12,839 nucleotides of DNA, from positions 1-12,839 of the forward strand of contig JAFECV010000011.1 of NCBI GenBank assembly GCA_018241985.1, read 5' to 3'. Positions 8,491-12,839 of the stretch are shown here, in pieces. The DNA is from Pseudomonadota bacterium. GTDB lineage: Bacteria; Pseudomonadota; Gammaproteobacteria; Burkholderiales; Burkholderiaceae_C. Made by a program: the position numbers and the translations under genes. The notes under the pieces were generated by a model. The model worked only from the letters and a program-made list of their open reading frames with translations. It made no database searches and was not told the DNA's origin. Positions within the stretch are counted from its first letter, which is position 1. The number at the start of each line of letters is the position of its first letter.

Positions 8491-9639
8491 ATGGGCAAGG
8501 CGATCGTGTTCTGCGCCGACGGCACCTGGAACGGGCCCGGCGACACCGACCAGACCCGCGACGGCGGCGATCCGAAGCTCACGAACGTCTGTAAGCTGTT
8601 CGGCTGGCTGCAGGGCACGCTGGACGGCGCCTGGGGAGCCAAGGAAATGGAACTGGCGCTCGGGCCGGCCGCAGCGCCGATCCAGGTCGCCAAGTACGTC
8701 CACGGCGTCGGCGACAGCCTCGATGTGATCGCCAAGGTCGCCGGCGGCGCGTTCGGCGTCGGTGTCACGGCGCGCGTCGCGCGCGGCTACACCTACCTCT
8801 CGCGCAACTACGCCGCCGGCGACCGCATCGTGATCGTGGGATTCAGCCGCGGCGCGTACACCGCGCGGGCGCTGGCCGGCATGGTCGCGGCGCAAGGGCT
8901 ACTCAGGCCGAACCTCGCGAGCGACCCGGCCACGAAGTACGACAACGCGGTGCGCGCCTGGTTCCGCTACCGCCACGGCAGCGATTCGCCGCTGATCTGC
9001 CGCATGCTCGACGGGCTGGACGAGTTCGTGAACATCCGCGGCGTGTTCGGCTCGGGCGATCTGCCCGACGACGCGTTCGTGCCGGTCGAAGGCATCGCCG
9101 CAGTCGCGGTCTGGGACACGGTCGGCGCCCTGGGCATTCCGCTGTACGACGTCAAGGGTCATGCGCTCGACCTGTTCGGCTTTGCCGACACCCGGCTCAG
9201 CCCCAAGGTCGCGCTCGGGCTGCACGCGGTCGCTATCGACGAGCAGCGCAAGAGCTTCCAGCCGACGCTGTGGGACGACGCGGCCAACGTCACGCAGGCG
9301 CTGTTCGCCGGCGGCCATTCGGACGTCGGCGGCGGCTATGCGGAGCATGGGCTGTCGGACGTGCCGCTGCTCTGGTTCGTCGACCGGCTGCAGCACCCGG
9401 ACGTCGGCCTTGCGTTCCAGCGCGCGCCGCGCACGCCGGTTGTGCCCGACGCCTGCGCCTCTGCGCACCGCGAATGGCTGAAACCCGAGTGGCAGGCGCT
9501 CGGCGCCGCACCGCGCGCATTCCGCGCCGGCATGCTGGTGAACGACGCGGTGCGCCAGCGCATGAACGCGGCCGCGGTGCAACCCGATCCGCCGCCGGCG
9601 GCGGCCGAGAAGTACGCGCCGAAGAATCTACCTGGTTAA
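8491..9639 (+). CDS. DUF2235 alpha/beta-hydrolase (Tle1-like lipase family)
   Basis: This 382-residue protein of the DUF2235 family includes type VI secretion phospholipase effectors of the Tle1 type and many stand-alone cytosolic proteins. The hallmark start FCADGTWNG is at residues 7-15. The nucleophile elbow GFSRG is at 117-121 (S119). D209 in VWDTVGA and H276 in AGGHSDVGGGY are the likely remaining triad members. No signal peptide, VgrG/PAAR-type domain or immunity-like neighbour is present, so an effector role is not supported by context. The substrate is unknown. The frame is open upstream to 8404, but the ATG at 8491 is preferred because AAGGA (8478-8482) is correctly spaced and the conserved motif begins at once. 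An ATG at 8482 is a less likely alternative. The gene is divergent from the FAH gene, with about 130 bp between them. Confidence 0.88.
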   Translation: MGKAIVFCADGTWNGPGDTDQTRDGGDPKLTNVCKLFGWLQGTLDGAWGAKEMELALGPAAAPIQVAKYVHGVGDSLDVIAKVAGGAFGVGVTARVARGYTYLSRNYAAGDRIVIVGFSRGAYTARALAGMVAAQGLLRPNLASDPATKYDNAVRAWFRYRHGSDSPLICRMLDGLDEFVNIRGVFGSGDLPDDAFVPVEGIAAVAVWDTVGALGIPLYDVKGHALDLFGFADTRLSPKVALGLHAVAIDEQRKSFQPTLWDDAANVTQALFAGGHSDVGGGYAEHGLSDVPLLWFVDRLQHPDVGLAFQRAPRTPVVPDACASAHREWLKPEWQALGAAPRAFRAGMLVNDAVRQRMNAAAVQPDPPPAAAEKYAPKNLPG

Positions 9640-9696
9640 GTGCGGACGGCGGGGTAGCAACGACGCACAGGATCTCTGTGAGCAGACTAAGCCCGC

Positions 9697-9702
9697 TATG
9701 AT
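9697..9702 (+). promoter_or_regulatory. Candidate -10 box for the DUF488 gene pair
   Basis: TATGAT (one mismatch to TATAAT) lies 30 bp before the DUF488 ATG in an AT-richer leader. It would start a transcript with a leader of roughly 24 nt. The expected -35 position (around 9674-9679, ctctgt) matches poorly, and no clear Shine-Dalgarno precedes the ATG. Confidence 0.3.
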
Positions 9703-9732
9703 CCCTGCACTATTCCTTACCAGACCGAATCG

Positions 9733-10227
9733 ATGCGCGGCTTGCTGACCATTGGCTATGAAGGCGCAAGCCTGGAAGATTTCATCGCAACGTTGAAAGC
9801 CGCTTCCGTCACGATGTTGCTGGATGTCCGGGAACTACCCATCTCTCGTCGTAAAGGCTTCTCCAAGCGCGCCTTATCTGATGCATTGGAAGCCGAAGGC
9901 ATCTCCTATCGGCATGAGCGAGATTTGGGCTCGCCGAAGGCGATCCGACACCAACTGCACGAAGACCATGACTATGACCAATTTTTCGGTGCGTTCACCA
10001 CGTACCTGAAATCACAGCGACCGCTGCTCAAGAAACTTGCCGCGGAACTGGATGGCCGAGTTGCCTTGATGTGCTTCGAGCGCGACCCGGCAACCTGTCA
10101 CAGAAGTATCGTGGCGAAGCAGTTGGAGACGTTGACGCAACTAAAAACGAAACATCTGGGAGTGATGCATGGTGCTGCCAGTGAAGGAGCGCGCGCTGGT
10201 ATTGGTGAAGGCGTACCCACAGCCTAG
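9733..10227 (+). CDS. DUF488 domain protein, first gene of a lower-GC pair
   Basis: This 164-residue protein is recognisable as DUF488 by the start LLTIGYEGASLEDFI (4-18), the LLDVRELPISRRKGFSK block (29-45), and the signature CFERDPATCHRS (114-125) with C114, E116 and C122-H123-R124. The biochemical function of DUF488 is not established; the clustered Cys/His/Arg suggests a catalytic or redox site, which is inference. Base composition is clearly lower in GC than the flanking genes: one hand-counted 60-base line (9781-9840) has 33 GC, against 43 in 9301-9360. This points to horizontal acquisition. The family normally ends near residue 143, after a KHLG-type strand. The last 20 residues overlap the next gene's start and look like frame read-through. 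The start is the family-typical Met; no strong ribosome binding site is seen. Confidence 0.85.
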   Translation: MRGLLTIGYEGASLEDFIATLKAASVTMLLDVRELPISRRKGFSKRALSDALEAEGISYRHERDLGSPKAIRHQLHEDHDYDQFFGAFTTYLKSQRPLLKKLAAELDGRVALMCFERDPATCHRSIVAKQLETLTQLKTKHLGVMHGAASEGARAGIGEGVPTA

Positions 10228-10960
10228 CCAAAAATACGAAGAAACCGTATGTTGCGCGGGCATCAACACCCACGGGGAGTTCCTTCGCCTCTACCCTATT
10301 CGGTACCGCCATTTACCGCGGGACAAGCAGTTCGAGCGATGGGATGTCGTTGAGTTCGAGGGAACTCGGCCCGTCGACGACCACCGTCCGGAGAGCCGTC
10401 ATGTCAACGAGGACACCATCTGCATCGTGCAGCATCGCAATCAGATAGATGAGGTTCAGCGCGTTCGGATATGGGCGCCGCATGTGGCCACATCGCTGGT
10501 CGATCTTCGACGAGACAATCAAGCAACCAGTCGCAGCCTCGGGATCGTCAAGCCGGATATCGGTTCAGTGAAGTTCAAGGCGCGCAAGCTGTCCAAGGAC
10601 TCGGCCGATGACACCAAGCTGCAAGAGCTGTTTCGCCAAGTGTCTTTGATCGAGCAGGCGGCACTTCCGGAACTCACCATCGAATACGAGTTCAGCTACA
10701 AGTTCACTTGTGGCGGCGTGTCCCATGACATGAAAATCCACGATTGGGAGGTACAGGCCGCGTACTTTGCGTACAAGCAGCGCTATGGCGCCGATGCTTT
10801 GACGGTGCTGCAGCAGGAATACGAGCAAAACATTCCCACTCGCAATCTGCATTTCGTCATGGGCACAATGAAGGCCCATCCGCGGCAGTTCATCATCATT
10901 GGCCTGCTGCGATCGAGCGTGACGCCGGAGGATGCGGGCCGCCAAGCATCGCTAATCTGA
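10169..10960 (+). CDS. Conserved-looking protein of unknown function, partner of DUF488
   Basis: I do not recognise a named family for this 263-residue soluble protein. Visible features are an N-terminal strand-rich part with VLVKAYPQPS and a Cys pair C28-C29 in ETVCCAGI. The motif GEFLRLYPIRYRHLPRDKQF (36-55) follows, then an FERWDVVEFEG strand, a middle helical part (140-170), and C181 with HDWEVQAAYFAYKQRYG at 191-207. The C-terminal block NLHFVMGTMKAHPRQFIIIG (226-245) resembles the closing strands of a nucleic-acid-associated fold only in a loose way. No membrane segment or signal peptide is seen. Translation probably couples to the upstream DUF488 gene: the ATG lies 59 bp inside it, in another frame, preceded by GGGAG with 6-nt spacing. 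GC is about 58% in 10441-10500 by hand count. The two genes are best treated as one functional unit. Confidence 0.8.
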   Translation: MVLPVKERALVLVKAYPQPSQKYEETVCCAGINTHGEFLRLYPIRYRHLPRDKQFERWDVVEFEGTRPVDDHRPESRHVNEDTICIVQHRNQIDEVQRVRIWAPHVATSLVDLRRDNQATSRSLGIVKPDIGSVKFKARKLSKDSADDTKLQELFRQVSLIEQAALPELTIEYEFSYKFTCGGVSHDMKIHDWEVQAAYFAYKQRYGADALTVLQQEYEQNIPTRNLHFVMGTMKAHPRQFIIIGLLRSSVTPEDAGRQASLI

Positions 10961-10972
10961 GCAAGATTTGAA

Positions 10973-10993
10973 GCGGGTTTTCGCCGCACCCGC
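10973..10993 (+). terminator. Weak candidate terminator hairpin after the DUF488 pair
   Basis: GCGGGT (10973-10978) pairs with ACCCGC (10988-10993) across a 9-nt loop, 12 bp after the stop codon. The following bases (tactcg) are not a T-run, so intrinsic termination is uncertain. The rest of the interval to 11181 is GC-rich, with no gene I can support. Confidence 0.3.
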
Positions 10994-11168
10994 TACTCGA
11001 TCGGCGGGACGAGCACCACCGTCACGGATAGGCGCCGCTGACCACTGCACCGAGCAGCGTGTTCGCGGTCGCCATGTAGGTCAAGGCGTCCATCAGGCCA
11101 GCCAGCCGTGTTTCTCCGCGCGCCGGTTGCGACCCGGAGCGCCGTGCTGCCGACTGCCGTCGCCCCGC

Positions 11169-11174
11169 TACACT
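11169..11174 (+). promoter_or_regulatory. Candidate -10 box implying a leaderless murU transcript
   Basis: TACACT lies 7 bp before the murU ATG at 11182. If used, transcription would start at or beside the A of the ATG, giving a leaderless or nearly leaderless mRNA. This agrees with the lack of any Shine-Dalgarno. No convincing -35 is present. Confidence 0.3.
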
Positions 11175-11181
11175 GCGCGCC

Positions 11182-11940
11182 ATGCAGAGCGCCGCCCAGG
11201 CCATGATCCTCGCCGCCGGCCGCGGTGAGCGGATGCGGCCGTTCACCGACACCTGCCCGAAGCCGCTGCTCAAGGTGCAGGGCCGGCCGCTGATCGAGTG
11301 GCAACTCGCCGCGCTCGCGCGCGGCGGTTTTCGCCGCATCGTCGTCAACACCGCCTGGTTGGGCACGCAGATTGAACATCGAATCGGCCTCAAGCCAAGG
11401 ATGGGCGCTGACACTGCGCTATCAATTTCATACTCGTCCGAAGGCCGCGACTTCGGCGGCGCGCTCGAGACCGCGGGCGGCATCGTGCGCGCGCTGCCGC
11501 TGTTGGGCGAAGTGTTCTGGGTCGCGGCCGCCGACGTGTTCGCGCCGGCGTTCGAATTCACGCGAGAAGCGTTCGACCGCTTTGCCGCCAGTGGCCGGTT
11601 CGCGCACCTGTGGCTGGTGCCGAACCCGCCGCACAACGCGCGCGGCGACTTCGGCCTGGCGCCGGACGGGCTGGCGCAGAGCCGCCCGTCGCGCGGCGAG
11701 GCCGGCTACACCTTCAGCACCATCGCGCTGTACCGGCGCGCGCTGTTCGAGCCGCCGTACTGCGACATCGCAGCCGGCAACCCGCTGGGCATCAAAGCCC
11801 CGCTGGCGCCGCTGCTGCGCGCGGCGATGGACAATGGGCAGGTCAGCGCCGAGCTGTACCGCGGCGCGTGGACCGACGTCGGCACGCCGGAGCGGCTTGC
11901 GCAGCTGAACGCACACGGGAACGCGCAAGACAGCAGCTGA
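11182..11940 (+). CDS. murU: N-acetylmuramate alpha-1-phosphate uridylyltransferase
   Basis: This 252-residue sugar-phosphate nucleotidyltransferase is expected to make UDP-MurNAc from MurNAc-1-phosphate and UTP. That step belongs to the cytoplasmic peptidoglycan-recycling bypass that lets cells avoid MurA and so tolerate fosfomycin. Motifs agree with the characterised Pseudomonas enzyme: AMILAAGRGERMRPFTD at 7-23, CPKPLLKV with K27, ALETAGGIVRALPLLG at 94-109, NPPHNARGDFGL in the sugar-binding region, and the ending YRGAWTDVGTPERLAQL. One difference is AAADVF at 115-120 where MurU has NGDV; the metal-binding aspartate (D118) is kept. A generic hexose-1-phosphate nucleotidyltransferase remains possible. 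The ATG at 11182 is drawn, and an ATG at 11203 (AMILAAG) is an alternative. pepP follows 59 bp later. AmgK, the kinase that supplies its substrate and is often adjacent, is not found here. Confidence 0.82.
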   Translation: MQSAAQAMILAAGRGERMRPFTDTCPKPLLKVQGRPLIEWQLAALARGGFRRIVVNTAWLGTQIEHRIGLKPRMGADTALSISYSSEGRDFGGALETAGGIVRALPLLGEVFWVAAADVFAPAFEFTREAFDRFAASGRFAHLWLVPNPPHNARGDFGLAPDGLAQSRPSRGEAGYTFSTIALYRRALFEPPYCDIAAGNPLGIKAPLAPLLRAAMDNGQVSAELYRGAWTDVGTPERLAQLNAHGNAQDSS

Positions 11941-11942
11941 CC

Positions 11943-11959
11943 ACCGGCCCGCCGCCGGT
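11943..11959 (+). other. Perfect short hairpin between murU and pepP
   Basis: ACCGGC (11943-11948) pairs with GCCGGT (11954-11959) around a 5-nt loop, starting 3 bp after the murU stop codon. No T-run follows (cgttacgg), so it may only slow or process the transcript. pepP is probably still read from upstream, since no clear promoter is seen in this 59-bp gap. Confidence 0.3.
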
Positions 11960-11999
11960 CGTTACGGCAGCCATCGACCACCCAGCACCGAGTCACCGA

Positions 12000-12839
12000 A
12001 TGCCCACTGCGATCACTCCATCGACCTACGCCGAGCGCCGCGCGCGCGTCGCGGCCCAGCTCGGCCCCGGCGGCATCGCGATCGTGCCGACCGCGCCCGA
12101 GCGGCCACGCAACCGCGACAGCGACTTTCCGTACCGGCACGACAGCTACTTCTACTACCTGACCGGCTTCACCGAGCCGAACGCGTGGCTGGTCGTCACC
12201 GGCGACGGGCGCAGCACGCTGTTCTGCGCACCGAAGGACGCGGAGCGCGAAATCTGGGACGGCTACCGGCTCGGTCCCGACGCAGCCCCGGCGACGCTTG
12301 GGATCGATGCTGCGTTTTCAGTAGCACAGCTGGACCGTGAACTGCCGCGGCTGCTGGAGAACCGTGCCGCCGTCTGGTATCCGTTCGCGACGCACGCCGG
12401 GCTGGAGTCGCGCATCGACGGCTGGCTGGCCCAGGTGCGCACGCGGGTGCGCTACGGCGCGCTGTGCCCGAACGAGCAGCGCGACCTGTGCGCGGTGCTC
12501 GACGAAATGCGACTCGTGAAGGACGCGGCGGAACTCGCGACGATGCGCCGCGCCGGCGAAATCAGCGCGGCCGCTCATGTTCGCGCGATGCAGCTGTCAG
12601 CCCGCATGCTGCGCGCCGGCGAGCCGGTGGCCGAATACCACCTGGAGGCCGAGCTGCTGCACGAGTTCCGCCGGCACGGCTCGCAGTTTCCGGCCTATAC
12701 CAGCATCGTCGCGGCCGGTGCGAACGCCTGCGTGCTGCACTACCGCGCGTCGGACGCGCCGGTGCGCAAGGGCGAGCTGGTGCTGATCGACGCGGCCTGC
12801 GAGCTCGACGGCTACGCGAGCGACATCACCCGCACCTTT
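12000..12839 (+). CDS. pepP: Xaa-Pro aminopeptidase (aminopeptidase P), cut by the window edge
   Basis: The first 280 residues of a cytoplasmic metallopeptidase that removes N-terminal residues ahead of proline; the frame is open through the last base. The N-terminal domain shows the typical RNRDSDFPYRHDSYFYYLTG block (38-56, given in part) and the EIWDGYRLG motif (84-92). The catalytic pita-bread domain begins near 165 with LDEMRLVKDAAELATMRRA. H247 in VLHYRAS and the dimetal ligands D264 and D275 in IDAACELDGYASDITRTF match the E. coli enzyme. The remaining metal ligands (a His and two Glu) would lie beyond the window. Full-length relatives have about 440-460 residues. The ATG at 12000 is the first in-frame Met that gives a family-like start. 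No strong Shine-Dalgarno is seen. Confidence 0.93.
   Translation, partial: MPTAITPSTYAERRARVAAQLGPGGIAIVPTAPERPRNRDSDFPYRHDSYFYYLTGFTEPNAWLVVTGDGRSTLFCAPKDAEREIWDGYRLGPDAAPATLGIDAAFSVAQLDRELPRLLENRAAVWYPFATHAGLESRIDGWLAQVRTRVRYGALCPNEQRDLCAVLDEMRLVKDAAELATMRRAGEISAAAHVRAMQLSARMLRAGEPVAEYHLEAELLHEFRRHGSQFPAYTSIVAAGANACVLHYRASDAPVRKGELVLIDAACELDGYASDITRTF

Noticed and set aside
10993..11124. Minus-strand remnant of a gene (frames ending in LTYMATANTLLGAVVSGAYP and SVTVVLVPPIE)
   Set aside because: The endings look protein-like and could suggest a frameshifted secreted-protein tail, but only about 25-35 codons are involved, they lie in two frames and no family match is secure.
11418..11435. AT-rich gctatcaatttcatactc in murU as a second copy of the topB-linker repeat
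   Set aside because: The residues it encodes (LSISYS) align well with the LSIRYS stretch of characterised MurU, so no insertion is needed to explain it.

Overview
This GC-rich window (about 70% in most coding stretches) reads as chromosome of a betaproteobacterium in the order Burkholderiales, most likely Comamonadaceae or a close relative. The basis is the protein families and their order, the codon bias (strong enough to leave very long antisense frames open), and two short non-coding repeats that I recall from Comamonadaceae genomes. I could not run a search, so the taxonomy is inference.

Region 1 (1-4319). A GC-rich, hairpin-rich repeat lies at the left edge. A SET-domain protein methyltransferase gene (minus strand) is divergent from, and as drawn overlaps the start of, a 996-residue DNA topoisomerase III gene. 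That enzyme carries two zinc ribbons, two topoisomerase C-terminal repeats, a lysine/alanine/proline-rich linker and a C-terminal SWIB domain. A 20-bp alternating pyrimidine-purine tract sits in the shared start region. A secreted YbhB/PEBP-family protein follows, with its ribosome binding site buried in a hairpin.

Region 2 (4351-8358, all minus strand). A fumarylacetoacetate-hydrolase-family gene, transketolase (tkt) and NAD-type glyceraldehyde-3-phosphate dehydrogenase (gap) follow one another. tkt and gap act in the lower glycolytic/pentose phosphate/Calvin part of central carbon metabolism and look co-transcribed. A candidate promoter with a palindrome lies just ahead of tkt.

Region 3 (8491-10960, plus strand). 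A DUF2235 alpha/beta-hydrolase (related to Tle1 lipases) is followed by a lower-GC (about 55-58% in hand-counted lines) two-gene unit: a DUF488 protein and a conserved-looking 263-residue protein of unknown function. The two genes overlap by 59 bp. This pair looks horizontally acquired and is the best candidate for an undescribed system in the window.

Region 4 (11182-12839, plus strand). murU (peptidoglycan-recycling uridylyltransferase) is followed by pepP (aminopeptidase P), which runs off the right edge. The kinase AmgK that normally feeds MurU is not in the window.

The most interesting signals are the chromatin-like pairing of a SET methyltransferase with a SWIB-tailed topoisomerase, the mobile-looking repeat read in frame inside the topoisomerase linker, and the DUF488 pair.
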